Position numbers and translations under genes: made by a program
Shown: positions 14,463-23,565 of the stretch, in pieces
Layout: every line of letters begins with the position of its first letter
Position numbering within the stretch: the stretch's first letter is position 1
Notes under the pieces: model-generated
Databases searched by the model: none
Told to the model about the DNA's origin: nothing
The model's input: the letters and a program-made list of their open reading frames with translations, nothing else
From: Emticicia fluvialis
Lineage (GTDB): Bacteria; Bacteroidota; Bacteroidia; Cytophagales; Spirosomataceae
Length of the DNA stretch: 64,000 bases
NCBI RefSeq assembly: GCF_024793945.1
Contig: NZ_JANUSD010000005.1
Location: 62,001-126,000, forward strand
Direction: 5' to 3'

Positions 14463-17400
14463 TTACTTTTTCAGACTTGATAAAAACTCTACCATATCTC
14501 TGATTTCTCTTTTCGACATCAGTGTTCCCATCGGAGGCATGCCTGATGGCATGTTTTCTCTTTTGGCAATACGTGCTACCGGAATAATCAGCGGCTCGGC
14601 ATCAGAGGTGTTGATAGTTAATTCAGTTTCTGTTTCCTTAGCCAATGTTCCGGTTATTTCCTGACCGTCTTTCAGCTTAATCATAACTGAACCAAAACCG
14701 GGAGAAATTCTGGCACTTGGTTCAATCAAAGCCTGCAGAATCTGTTCACGGGTCAGCACATCACCAATATGTGTCAATGGAGGCCCAACGGCGCCACCAA
14801 CACCCCCTAAAGAGTGGCATCTTACACACTGCCCGGTTGAGTTAGTATTGAAATACTGACGGCCGGCAAATCTATTGCCACCAAACAAGGCTTCTCTAAA
14901 CTCATCCATAGGCGAATTATGCACACTATTGGCGGCCAGCCTGGCTTTCAGCGCTTCCGGGCCTTTGGCATCAACAGCCTCTTTTAATTCAAGGGCAATA
15001 TTAGGAGATAACTTTTTATCTATCAATTGCGTAACCAGATCTTCCAATATAACCTGTGTTTTATCGGCATCCATTTTGGTTAATACCGCAAGCATCTGTT
15101 GTTGTTCTCTAACGCTGCCCTTAGTAAAGATTGAGTTTACAATAGCAGGTAAAGACTCTTTCGTTACGTTTGAGTTATTCAATAAACCCAGAGCAGACGT
15201 TCTTACGGTTTCATCCTTATCGTCCATGCCTTTCTTCATCAATGCATCCATTTCAGAATACTTCAGCGTGTTCAGGGCAGATAACAAAGCAATTTTAACT
15301 TTGGCATCGTTGCTGGCTTCATAAATAGTAACCAGCTGGTTATTGGCATTTGTGATATTCAAATCAGCCAGCAGGCCTGCCGTAGCAATAATAGTTTCCG
15401 GATTCTTTTCTTTCAGAAATACTGCAATATGTGGTTGAACTTTGTTTCTGGCTATGGCCGGGTCTCTTTCAATTTTACCACGATAACGGCCATCTACACG
15501 GTCAAGCACTGATGGGTTAGCCCATGAACCCAAAGTAGCCAGTGCCTCCGCTTTCAACTCGTCTTTAATATCAGTTCTTTTGGCGAAATCAATCAATAAA
15601 TCCAGTTCTTTGTCTCCTCCAACACGTAAAGCCGCGTTGATGGCTCTTCTGATAATAACCTCCGATTTAATGCGTTTGTCTTTCAGCGTAGCGGCCAGTG
15701 CAGGTAACGCAGCCTCAATAGACAAATCATCATTGATGGCTCTGGCGGCCTCTGCCACAATATACTCATCAGCATCATTTAAGAAAACACTGATATTCGG
15801 GTCTTTTAATCTTCTTAAAACCAGAACCGCGGCTGTTCTGAGCGCCTTGCTTGAATTGCTTGAAAGTGCAATGATAGGCTCTGCCTTGCCGATTCTGGAT
15901 AAGGCCAGAACTGCGGCGTGTCTGATATACAAATCAGTGTCGTTATTGGCTTTCAATAAGTCTATTAAAGGCTGAACGGCATCCTGATTAGCCGTGCGGC
16001 CCAACGCTTCTGCGGCAAAGAATCTTACACGGGCATTTGAGCTTTTCAATAAAGGAATCAACTGGCTGCCAAAAGTAGTTACGCGGGCATCGCCAATAAC
16101 TTTGGCGGTCTGGGCTACTATTTCTTCATCTTTATCGTTCAACAGCTCTCCCAAAGCGGCGCCAAATGACTTATTCATGCGCGTTAACTGACCAATACCC
16201 CAAATACCATGAATACGCGCCAGTTGGTTCTGTTTCTGTGCAATAGCTTTGTTAAAAATGGCAAAGCCTCTTTTGTCTCTTTGGGCCAGTTCAAACTGTG
16301 CTTTCTGGCGGATACGCATATCGGCATACATCAATAGGCTATACAACTGGTCGTCAGTCTGCTCGGCATATTTTAGCTGCATCAGGCGCTTGGTTTCTTC
16401 TCTTTGCGCTTTCAGGTCATTTTTGTCGGCATTTACATCTATTTTCCAGATACGGCCATAGTTTTTGGTTCCCCAGCCGTTAATCCAGTCAGCTACATAT
16501 AATGCACCATCCGGGCCGAATCGGATGCCTGTCGGCAAAATGCCACTTACTACATCTTTTTCGCTGTCAAAATCAAATGAAGCACCTTTAGGTTTTAAAC
16601 CAAAAGACCAGATGTGCGAGCGCGTTGGCGTACCAACAAACTCTACCAGAAAGAACTTGTTTTTCCATTCTGAACCTAAGGCCGTACCTGGGTTGTAAAT
16701 CATACCTGTTGGGCCATTATGATAGTTTCTGATGGGCGGAATGATATAAGCTGCCTGCCCGTCCCAACGTGGTTTATACAAGCCCTCATCCATCCAGACT
16801 TTGTATTTGTTGTTTTTGGGGTCTGTATATTTACCATATTGCCAGTTAGAGCGCCAGCCTGCATCTGAACCCTCAACTACGTGTACGAGCCTTTCGCTTT
16901 CGCCGGGATGATCGCCGTCGTTGTCTGATGATATCAGGTTGCCGTATTCATCGAACGCAAATTCGTGGGTATTACGAAGCCCCGCTGCAAAAATCTCGAA
17001 ATCGCTGCCGTCAGGGTTTGAGCGCGCAATAATACCCGAGTTTGGGTGTTCAAATTTCTTGCCGTCTTTAGTGGTAACATTTGCGCCAATATCGCCTATG
17101 TTCCAGTAAATTCGTCCGTCCGGGCCTTCTGTTAGGCCAGACATACCATGACCACTGAAACCAATATGCACAGCATAACCATGGCTGATTGAAGTTTTGG
17201 TGTCAGGAATCCCGTCGCCGTTTTTGTCGGTTAAACGCCACACATCAGGTGCAATACTTACAAACATATCTTTTTCTCTAACCAGAATCCCTCCGGCAAC
17301 GTCGGTAACTTCGGTAGAAAAGTCGCTCAGAATGCGTGTAGAAATATCAGCAATGCCATCTTTGTTTTTGTCTTCAATCCGCCAGATTTCATCTTTTTCC

Positions 17401-17870
17401 ACGGCAAGATCTCGCCAGTCATGAGAGCCGTCTTCGTTCAGGTCTTTCAGCCATTCGTTTTCCTTGCTTTTTTCGGGTGCAAATGTGCTTTTCAAAAAAG
17501 CCCGGCGGTCTTCTACGGTCTGCAAGCCAATAGAGGCCGTCATCCAGTCGCGGTGCCCACGGATATCAAACTCTGAGTTTTTCTGTCTGTTGGTACGGGT
17601 CAGATACACACGTCCCCAGTCGTCGATGGTCATGGCAACCGGGTCCGGAGCCAGCGAGTCAGACGCCCAAAGGGTCATCTGCAGTCCATCAGCCAACTTT
17701 GCAGCCGTTTTTTCACGAATTTCTTTCGCTTTGGCAACTGCCTGTGCGGGGTCTTCAGTAACAACAATGGGTTTGTCTTTAGTTGTAGACGAGCGCATGC
17801 ACGATACAACCAAAACAATAGATAAAAGCAAAAGAAACGCCTTACTTTTAATTGGGGTTTTAAATGTCAT
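14463..17870 (-). CDS. PVC-type haem-binding membrane-bound dehydrogenase lipoprotein
   Basis: A 1135-aa exported protein with lipobox VVSC (C24). Domains: an N-terminal beta-propeller-like dehydrogenase part (about 50-500, with LTEGPDGRIYWNIGDIGANV and LPTGIRFGPDGALYVADW), a central HEAT-repeat superhelix (about 520-960), and a C-terminal cytochrome c domain with C1015-x2-C1018-H1019 binding haem c and a Met-rich MPPMGTLM segment that may give the sixth ligand. This architecture is common in Planctomycetes and Cytophagales and is thought to oxidise sugars or sugar alcohols in the periplasm, passing electrons to other cytochromes. It follows an outer-membrane receptor gene by 110 nt on the same strand. 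Substrate unknown. Confidence 0.88.
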   Translation of the reverse strand: MTFKTPIKSKAFLLLLSIVLVVSCMRSSTTKDKPIVVTEDPAQAVAKAKEIREKTAAKLADGLQMTLWASDSLAPDPVAMTIDDWGRVYLTRTNRQKNSEFDIRGHRDWMTASIGLQTVEDRRAFLKSTFAPEKSKENEWLKDLNEDGSHDWRDLAVEKDEIWRIEDKNKDGIADISTRILSDFSTEVTDVAGGILVREKDMFVSIAPDVWRLTDKNGDGIPDTKTSISHGYAVHIGFSGHGMSGLTEGPDGRIYWNIGDIGANVTTKDGKKFEHPNSGIIARSNPDGSDFEIFAAGLRNTHEFAFDEYGNLISSDNDGDHPGESERLVHVVEGSDAGWRSNWQYGKYTDPKNNKYKVWMDEGLYKPRWDGQAAYIIPPIRNYHNGPTGMIYNPGTALGSEWKNKFFLVEFVGTPTRSHIWSFGLKPKGASFDFDSEKDVVSGILPTGIRFGPDGALYVADWINGWGTKNYGRIWKIDVNADKNDLKAQREETKRLMQLKYAEQTDDQLYSLLMYADMRIRQKAQFELAQRDKRGFAIFNKAIAQKQNQLARIHGIWGIGQLTRMNKSFGAALGELLNDKDEEIVAQTAKVIGDARVTTFGSQLIPLLKSSNARVRFFAAEALGRTANQDAVQPLIDLLKANNDTDLYIRHAAVLALSRIGKAEPIIALSSNSSKALRTAAVLVLRRLKDPNISVFLNDADEYIVAEAARAINDDLSIEAALPALAATLKDKRIKSEVIIRRAINAALRVGGDKELDLLIDFAKRTDIKDELKAEALATLGSWANPSVLDRVDGRYRGKIERDPAIARNKVQPHIAVFLKEKNPETIIATAGLLADLNITNANNQLVTIYEASNDAKVKIALLSALNTLKYSEMDALMKKGMDDKDETVRTSALGLLNNSNVTKESLPAIVNSIFTKGSVREQQQMLAVLTKMDADKTQVILEDLVTQLIDKKLSPNIALELKEAVDAKGPEALKARLAANSVHNSPMDEFREALFGGNRFAGRQYFNTNSTGQCVRCHSLGGVGGAVGPPLTHIGDVLTREQILQALIEPSARISPGFGSVMIKLKDGQEITGTLAKETETELTINTSDAEPLIIPVARIAKRENMPSGMPPMGTLMSKREIRDMVEFLSSLKK

Positions 17871-17980
17871 GAGATTTAATAATGATTAGAATTTAAAAAA
17901 GAGCCGAAAAATAATGAATAAACCTCAAATTAAAGCCATTGCTAAAGCGTTTTTAGCAAAAAATCATTGGCTTGGGGGCA

Positions 17981-20386
17981 TTAATTGCTGCTTTTTTCGA
18001 GATTATCAAAATTGAAAGGGTTGTTGCGCTCGTCTTTTTTTCTTAAACCAAAATTATAACGAAGGTTAAAGCCAACCCGGCGGGTATCTGCCCGGCGGAA
18101 ACCAAACGCCGATATACTGCCCTGGTTAATGGTAAAGTTATTTTTATTGGTGTAGAACACATCATTGATACTAAGGTTAACCATCAGCTTTTTTTCAAAA
18201 AACTGGCGGTTTACACTTAAGTTGAGATTGCCGAAGTTGCTTAGCTCATAAAACTGTTGCTGGCCTTTCATTCTGAAAAAACCATTCATGCTGATGTTGG
18301 TGAGTTTATCAACCTTAAACTGGTGGAATGTAAAAAACGACCAACTACCCCTCTGAAACGAAAGCGGCGCGTTTTCATAAAGGCCGTTATAGTCGTTATA
18401 GTTATACTGTGCCCCTGCCACAAAGAAATAACGGCTTATGGGAGGAACCGCCCCCAGAATCCGGAAATAGGTCTCCTGGTTTTTGCCCAGGTTGTCATAA
18501 GTACGGTAAGCAACACTCTGGTTTTTAGGGTCCTGATATATTACATTCGTGAATATATCTTGTGTGTAATTACGACCTACGGCAAAAATCGGCCGGTCTT
18601 CAACACTGATATTTACCTCAAAGTTTTGTGTAAACTGAGGCCTTAATGAGGGGTTTCCAATTTCATAGAGGTACTGGTCAATAAAACGCGGCGACGGATT
18701 AAGGTATTCATAAACCGGGCGCGTAATTGAACGCCGATGCACCAGATACGCGCGCATATCGTAACCTGCAATTCTGGCCAGTTTTCGGCTCAGGTAAACA
18801 TACGGAAAGAGGTCTGTTCTTTTAATTCTGAATGAAGTGTCGTTGGGTACAACCTGATGCCCGTTCATGTTGGTGTTTTCAAGCCTTGTTCCGGCTTTCA
18901 GAATAAACTCTCCGAAAGTCTTCGATAGCTGAACGTAAGCCGCATAGATTTGCTCATTATAATTAAATTCGTTGGTTCTTGAAAAATCAATGCTTTGTGT
19001 TTCGCCTGCTTTAGAGTAATAAGCAGTGGCGCTGGTAAAGTTCTGAAATGTAGCTTTCAGGCCTGATTCAAAAGTAATTTTATGTGGAAGTTTCCATTTT
19101 ATATCCGACTGTAAGGCCAGAAAATTACGGGTGTTTCCTATGTTACCTGTTCCGCCGGTAGCTGTGCCTGCAGGTACTAAGTAGGCGGTATTAAAAATCT
19201 GGTCGGTTTTGTTGTTGAAATAATTAAACGACACGTCGTTGGTCCATTCCGAACCCAGCGAATCAATCTTGTATTTAGACGAAACCCCCTGATTAACAGA
19301 ATAGTTGTTTCCCTTGTTATCAGTTGTGTTGATGTTATTGGTAAGGATACCGGCGGAATTCAGGCTACGGATAACGCTCTCGTTGCTGGAAGACGAGTTG
19401 TTCTGATTATAGCTTAGCCGGCCGTCATAATTTAGCTCCCATTTTTTTGTAAGCTCATATCCTAATCCAAATCCGGCGTAGACCATATTGCCCGGGTAAG
19501 TAGTAAAGGCCTTCTGAGATAACTCCCTGTCGGCCGAAAACCTCCGGGTGGTTTCTATTTCCTCAAAACTATTCCGGTGTGAATAATTCAGATTCAAGAA
19601 CGAGGTAAGCTTGCCGCTGCTGTTATTAAGGCTGGCACCTATAAACTGGTTTCCGTATCTACCCTGATTCATACCAGCATTTACACTTCCGGTAAGGCCA
19701 ATTTTTACTCCTTTTTTCAGAATTACATTCACAACCCCACCGCTTCCGCTGGCGTCATATTTTGCCGACGGCGTACGCAGAATCTCTATCTTTTCAATGC
19801 TGTTAGGTGGCAGGCTTTTTAAGATAGAGGCAATGTCAGCCGTGCTCATCTTCTGCTCGCGGCCATTTATATAAATTGTGGCAGGGCTGGTGGTGCTCAG
19901 ATAAATGTTTCCGTCCTGATCAACAAAGAGGCCAGGTATTTTTTCCATCACTTCATAAGCGCTAGTGCTGGTATTGACAATGGGTTCGGGGTCTACTACG
20001 GTTTTGTCGTCTTCCTGTTGCATTAATGGTTTGCGGGCGGTTACCACTACATCGCCCAGCAGTTGGTTGTCGGCTTCCATTACAAACTTAAAATTGCTTT
20101 GTTTGTCAGACACACTTATGCCCTTTTGTACTGCCTTGTAACCAATAGATGTGGCCAAAAGCGTATATTGCCGACCCACCTGTAAACTAAACCTGGCAAT
20201 GCCCAGGGTGTCGGTGGTGGCGTTAAGCACTTTGGTTGTATCGGCCCGGTTTACAATTTTGATGGTTGCGCCAATAACTGGGCTCTGGTTGCTTTCTGTC
20301 AACTGAATACGGATGGGTAAAGTCTGAGAAAAAACAAAAGCAGGCAGAAAAATAAAAATGGAAATAGAAAGAATAGCTTTTTTCAT
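17981..20386 (-). CDS. TonB-dependent-receptor-like outer-membrane beta-barrel protein
   Basis: An 801-aa outer-membrane protein when begun at 20386 (MKKAILSISIFIFLPAF, signal peptide). A longer start at 20419 places residues before the signal and is rejected. An N-terminal carboxypeptidase-like beta domain (about 25-110) is followed by a plug domain, with IYINGREQKMSTADIASIL and IEKIEILRTPSAKYDASGSG, and a barrel to the end. This is the OMP_b-brl_3 type widespread in Bacteroidota; ligand unknown. It is upstream of the haem dehydrogenase gene on the same strand and may bring in its substrate. Confidence 0.87.
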   Translation of the reverse strand: MKKAILSISIFIFLPAFVFSQTLPIRIQLTESNQSPVIGATIKIVNRADTTKVLNATTDTLGIARFSLQVGRQYTLLATSIGYKAVQKGISVSDKQSNFKFVMEADNQLLGDVVVTARKPLMQQEDDKTVVDPEPIVNTSTSAYEVMEKIPGLFVDQDGNIYLSTTSPATIYINGREQKMSTADIASILKSLPPNSIEKIEILRTPSAKYDASGSGGVVNVILKKGVKIGLTGSVNAGMNQGRYGNQFIGASLNNSSGKLTSFLNLNYSHRNSFEEIETTRRFSADRELSQKAFTTYPGNMVYAGFGLGYELTKKWELNYDGRLSYNQNNSSSSNESVIRSLNSAGILTNNINTTDNKGNNYSVNQGVSSKYKIDSLGSEWTNDVSFNYFNNKTDQIFNTAYLVPAGTATGGTGNIGNTRNFLALQSDIKWKLPHKITFESGLKATFQNFTSATAYYSKAGETQSIDFSRTNEFNYNEQIYAAYVQLSKTFGEFILKAGTRLENTNMNGHQVVPNDTSFRIKRTDLFPYVYLSRKLARIAGYDMRAYLVHRRSITRPVYEYLNPSPRFIDQYLYEIGNPSLRPQFTQNFEVNISVEDRPIFAVGRNYTQDIFTNVIYQDPKNQSVAYRTYDNLGKNQETYFRILGAVPPISRYFFVAGAQYNYNDYNGLYENAPLSFQRGSWSFFTFHQFKVDKLTNISMNGFFRMKGQQQFYELSNFGNLNLSVNRQFFEKKLMVNLSINDVFYTNKNNFTINQGSISAFGFRRADTRRVGFNLRYNFGLRKKDERNNPFNFDNLEKSSN

Positions 20387-20416
20387 TTGAATAGCAGTAA
20401 TGCGGTATTTTTTCGG

Positions 20417-20424
20417 CAAAACTA
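20417..20424 (-). promoter_or_regulatory. -7 box (TAGTTTTG) for the outer-membrane receptor
   Basis: An exact TAnnTTTG match on the minus strand, 30 nt before the start at 20386. A TTTC lies 16 nt further up in place of a clear TTG box. This supports the shorter start, since 20419 lies inside the box. Confidence 0.45.
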
Positions 20425-20619
20425 ACCAAAAAAGGCTGCTGAAATGATTAAAAAATGCTAAATGGTAGGCTTTAATGCGTTGATTGCAGTAATCTAATAA
20501 AAAATATAAAATTACAAGGAGGGTAAAAAACGGACTTAAAACGATGAAAAAAAGATAAAACCGTACAAAAGCCGTTTAAGTAGCGACGAAAGAAAAAATA
20601 AAAAATTTTAATAAATATA

Positions 20620-20648
20620 TTGCGTTTAATAAAATATCCATATATTTG
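20620..20648 (+). promoter_or_regulatory. Plus-strand promoter with no protein gene behind it
   Basis: TTG at 20620-20622, an 18-nt spacer and TATATTTG at 20641-20648, an exact TAnnTTTG. Transcription would begin at about 20653 and meet a terminator less than 100 nt later. Confidence 0.5.
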
Positions 20649-20652
20649 ACTT

Positions 20653-20741
20653 GTCATTTCATAAAACAAGCAATAAACCTAAACTAAATCATACTTTTTA
20701 AAAAAGAAAACCCCTGCTGTAAAGTAGGGGTTTCTTTTTTT
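20653..20741 (+). ncRNA. Candidate small RNA of about 90 nt
   Basis: Between the receptor and the YceI gene (20387-20766) there is no credible gene on the minus strand. On the plus strand a good promoter is followed after about 50 nt of AT-rich sequence by a hairpin terminator ending in seven T. A 16-codon frame from TTG at 20653 ends before the terminator but has no features of a known peptide. A free small RNA or a read of the antisense of the yceI 3' end is possible. Confidence 0.35.
20701..20741. terminator. Bidirectional terminator downstream of the YceI gene
   Basis: AAACCCCT (20708-20715) pairs with AGGGGTTT (20726-20733), extended by AAAAAGA on the left and TCTTTTTTT on the right. 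On the minus strand it ends the YceI transcript; on the plus strand it ends the candidate small RNA. Confidence 0.75.
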
Positions 20742-20766
20742 GATTCTGGTTTCAGAAAAGCGTTTC

Positions 20767-21294
20767 TTAACCTTTCACCACCTGTATATTCAGTACCAGT
20801 TTCACGTCATCACTTACTACCACTCCGCCTGCTTCTGTTACTGCGCTCCAGGTTAAACCAAAATCCTGACGGTTTACTTTACCTGCAATTTCAAATCCGG
20901 CTTTTGTTTGTCCATAAAAATCTGTCATCACACCACCAAACTCAGCTTTCAATGTAACAGGCTTGGTTACACCGCGCATTGTCAAATCACCTTTTAGTGT
21001 ATAGTTCTCGTCGTCTACTTTCTCAAATGAAGTAGAGGCAAATGAAATTTTCGGGAAATTTGCTGCGTCAAAGAAATCAGCCGATTTCAAGTGGCCGTCT
21101 CTTTGCTCTTGTCCTGTTGAAATGCTGTCTACATCGGCCGAAAATTTGATAGAAGCGCCTTCAAAATCTGTGTCGTTAGCGGTTTCTACCGTTCCTTCAT
21201 AAGAACCGAAAGTACCGGTTACGGTTGAAATCATCAAGTGTCTTACTTTAAACTGTACTTCTGAGTGAGAAGCATCAATAGTCCATGTTGCCAT
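20767..21294 (-). CDS. YceI family protein
   Basis: A 175-aa lipocalin-like protein that binds long isoprenoids or polyprenyl lipids in characterised relatives. The family pattern is clear: WTIDASHSEVQFKVRHLMIS, VTGTFGSYEGTVE, a central DFFDAANFPKISFAS and a late RQDFGLTW. There is no signal peptide, so this copy should stay in the cytosol, unlike E. coli YceI. Such short cytosolic copies are common in Bacteroidota. It is a single gene with a downstream terminator and a palindrome 50 nt upstream. Confidence 0.88.
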   Translation of the reverse strand: MATWTIDASHSEVQFKVRHLMISTVTGTFGSYEGTVETANDTDFEGASIKFSADVDSISTGQEQRDGHLKSADFFDAANFPKISFASTSFEKVDDENYTLKGDLTMRGVTKPVTLKAEFGGVMTDFYGQTKAGFEIAGKVNRQDFGLTWSAVTEAGGVVVSDDVKLVLNIQVVKG

Positions 21295-21344
21295 TGTTTT
21301 AAATAGTTTTTATTGTTAATAATTTTTTTCGTGTTTTTACATTG

Positions 21345-21358
21345 TATGTATATACATA
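21345..21358. promoter_or_regulatory. Perfect palindrome upstream of the YceI gene
   Basis: TATGTATATACATA is a 14-bp perfect palindrome, 50 nt upstream of the yceI start. Its size and AT-rich centre resemble binding sites of dimeric MarR-type repressors. No regulator gene is adjacent. Confidence 0.4.
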
Positions 21359-21395
21359 GAAAACAAATGTCATTAAAAAAAGTTCATAAAAACAA

Positions 21396-21424
21396 AAAAA
21401 TCATTTAATGTCTAAATGATTTTT
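21396..21424 (-). terminator. Terminator after pyrD
   Basis: AAAAATCATTTA pairs perfectly with TAAATGATTTTT (12 bp, 5-nt loop). It lies 29 nt past the pyrD stop on the minus strand. AT-rich stem, so moderate strength. Confidence 0.6.
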
Positions 21425-21453
21425 TGTTAATAACAGATAAGAAGCAGCTTATG

Positions 21454-22497
21454 TTATATTTTTTCTTGTAGAATTCTGTTACAGATGTCTTTTACAAGGC
21501 CGGGGCCTTCATATATAAAGCCTGAGTAAATCTGAACCAGCGAGGCACCCGCTTTCAGTTTTTCGATGGCATCGTCTTGCGAATGAATACCACCCACCCC
21601 AATAATAGGGAATGCCTTCTTAGATTTTTCAGAAAGATACCGTATCACTTCCGTAGAACGGGCTGCTAAAGGCCTGCCGCTCAGGCCACCGGCGCCAATG
21701 GCTTCAACCTCTGCCCGGTCAGTTACCAGTCCGTCACGGCTGATGGTCGTATTGGTAGCTATTACACCCGAAATACGTGTTTCTTTCACTATTTCAATGA
21801 TATCATCCAATTGTTCGTTTGTCAGGTCCGGAGCAATTTTCAGTAGTATAGGTTTGGGTTTTGACTTCCGCCCGTTGTCTCGTTCCAATACTTTTAATAA
21901 ATACTTTAAGGGTTCTTTTTCCTGTAGTGCTCTGAGACCGGGTGTATTGGGCGAACTTACATTAACCACAAAATAATCTACATAAGGATATAAGTCATTA
22001 AAAGCTTTCAGATAATCATAAACGGCGTCGTCGTTTTCGGTGGTTTTATTTTTACCTATGTTGCCACCTACAATAACCTTCGTTTTTCTTTTACGAAGTT
22101 CCCTGCCTGCAAACGTCGAACCTTCGTTATTGAACCCCATGCGGTTAATCAGAGCTTCGTCTGGCTTTAGTCTGAAAAGCCGGGGTTTATCATTGCCCAA
22201 CTGCGCCCTGGGCGTAACGGTTCCTATCTCTATAAAACCAAAACCCAGATTCGCCAATTCGTCAGTCCATACGCCGTTTTTATCAAATCCGGCTGCCAGC
22301 CCTACCGGATTCTTGAACCGGAGGCCAAATACTTTACGCTCAAGGCGAGGGTCTTTTTTTTCAAAAATAAATCTTAGAACTGATGGCGCCAGAGGAATCT
22401 TGCAAACAAACTTCAGTACATCCATCACTTTGTAGTGAATCTTCTCGGCGTCGTAGCGAGTAAGATAAGGAAAAACGTATTTCTTATAGAAAGTCAT
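21454..22497 (-). CDS. pyrD: Dihydroorotate dehydrogenase (quinone), class 2
   Basis: A 347-aa flavoprotein that oxidises dihydroorotate to orotate, the fourth step of pyrimidine synthesis, passing electrons to membrane quinone. The N-terminal helix pair (about 1-45, KYVFPYLTRYDAEKIHYKV) that docks in the membrane marks class 2. FMN-binding parts are GLAAGFDKNG, IEIGTVTPRAQLGN and the late GVGGIHSQDDA. The active-site segment NVSSPNTPGLRALQ has the serine base of the class 2 type. It has its own promoter and terminator, and pyrR lies elsewhere in the window at 36.2 kb. Confidence 0.95.
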   Translation of the reverse strand: MTFYKKYVFPYLTRYDAEKIHYKVMDVLKFVCKIPLAPSVLRFIFEKKDPRLERKVFGLRFKNPVGLAAGFDKNGVWTDELANLGFGFIEIGTVTPRAQLGNDKPRLFRLKPDEALINRMGFNNEGSTFAGRELRKRKTKVIVGGNIGKNKTTENDDAVYDYLKAFNDLYPYVDYFVVNVSSPNTPGLRALQEKEPLKYLLKVLERDNGRKSKPKPILLKIAPDLTNEQLDDIIEIVKETRISGVIATNTTISRDGLVTDRAEVEAIGAGGLSGRPLAARSTEVIRYLSEKSKKAFPIIGVGGIHSQDDAIEKLKAGASLVQIYSGFIYEGPGLVKDICNRILQEKI

Positions 22498-22922
22498 TAA
22501 AAATGATAAGCCGTGCTACGGCAAAATTGTTGTAAATAAAACGAAATATCAGGTAAGCCGGTAGAATTGTCATACAGACAGCAAAATTACATGATACGGG
22601 GGGATTTCCGCAAAAAATTGATTAATTGATTTGCTCTCGAAAAACACACCTAAAAAAAGTACAAAAATTTGTTGATATATAAACAATGTGTCTGTTTTAA
22701 AATCGGGTATAAACCAAATCTACAGCGGTTAATGATAAGTTTATCAGCAAATAATTGTGGTTCATCATATATCAATTGGCAAATACTTCTGTAAGGCTCA
22801 ATTTTGTGCTACTTAAAGGGTTCTAAAAAAAATTATAAAAACTTTGAACCTTTCAAAAGTTTCCACAGTTTCTACGCTTAGATAACCTTACTATAATGAT
22901 ATAAGAAGCACAGAAAATGTAA
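22498..22922. other. Divergent intergenic region between pyrD and the tetR-type gene
   Basis: There is no convincing open frame. The left half carries the pyrD promoter. The right half, AT-rich with repeated TTTG, AATTG and ATATAT words, must carry the regulator promoter, but no exact TAnnTTTG is seen close to 22923. The efflux regulator probably binds in 22700-22920 if it controls its own operon. Confidence 0.4.
22582..22613 (-). promoter_or_regulatory. Candidate pyrD promoter
   Basis: On the minus strand TTG (22613-22611), a 21-nt spacer and TAATTTTG (22589-22582), an exact TAnnTTTG. The predicted 5' leader to the ATG at 22497 is about 80 nt. Confidence 0.5.
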
Positions 22923-23543
22923 ATGGAAATTAAAGAAAGAATTTTAAAGACTGCCGAATCGCTCTTCCGGAAATTCGGGATAAGAAGCGTATCAATGGAC
23001 GACATTGCGTCAGAACTCGGCATTTCAAAAAAGACGATTTATCAGAATTTCGAAGACAAAGATTCTATAGTTTATGAGATTGCCCGTACCAACATGGTGT
23101 GCGACATCGAAGAGTCTGAGCGAATATATAAAGAGTCGGCTAATCCTATTGAACAGGTCTTTAAAGAAACCACGCTGCTGCGCAAACAGGCCTCAACCAT
23201 TAACCCGGCTGTGTTTTATGATTTGAAGAAGTATCATCCTAAAACATGGCAGCTTTTTCAGGAATACAACAAGGTTAATTTTTTAGAAATAGTAAAACAA
23301 AACCTGAGAGAAGGTATAGCACAGGGATACTACCGTGAAGATATCAATATAGAGATACTCTCCCGGTTACGAATGGAAGAAGTTGAGTTTGCTTTTAGCC
23401 GGGAGGTTTTCCCTCCGGAAAGTTTTAATCAGATGGATGTACATACTACGCTCATTGACCATTTCCTGAGAGGCATTATGACGCCCAAGGGGCTGGCTTT
23501 TTATGAGAAATGCCAGCAGGATGCCCATCTTGAGCATTTTTAA
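22923..23543 (+). CDS. TetR-family transcriptional regulator
   Basis: A 206-aa repressor-type protein. The N-terminal helix-turn-helix is clear: ILKTAESLFRKFGIRSVSMD then IASELGISKKTIYQNF (about 8-46). The variable C-terminal ligand domain covers about 60-206. It is the first gene of a tetR-tolC-MFP-RND set; the next gene starts 22 nt after its stop. By family habit it would repress its own efflux operon until a toxic ligand binds. A ligand cannot be predicted. Confidence 0.9.
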   Translation: MEIKERILKTAESLFRKFGIRSVSMDDIASELGISKKTIYQNFEDKDSIVYEIARTNMVCDIEESERIYKESANPIEQVFKETTLLRKQASTINPAVFYDLKKYHPKTWQLFQEYNKVNFLEIVKQNLREGIAQGYYREDINIEILSRLRMEEVEFAFSREVFPPESFNQMDVHTTLIDHFLRGIMTPKGLAFYEKCQQDAHLEHF

Positions 23544-23565
23544 TTTTAATAAAACAATCAACTAT

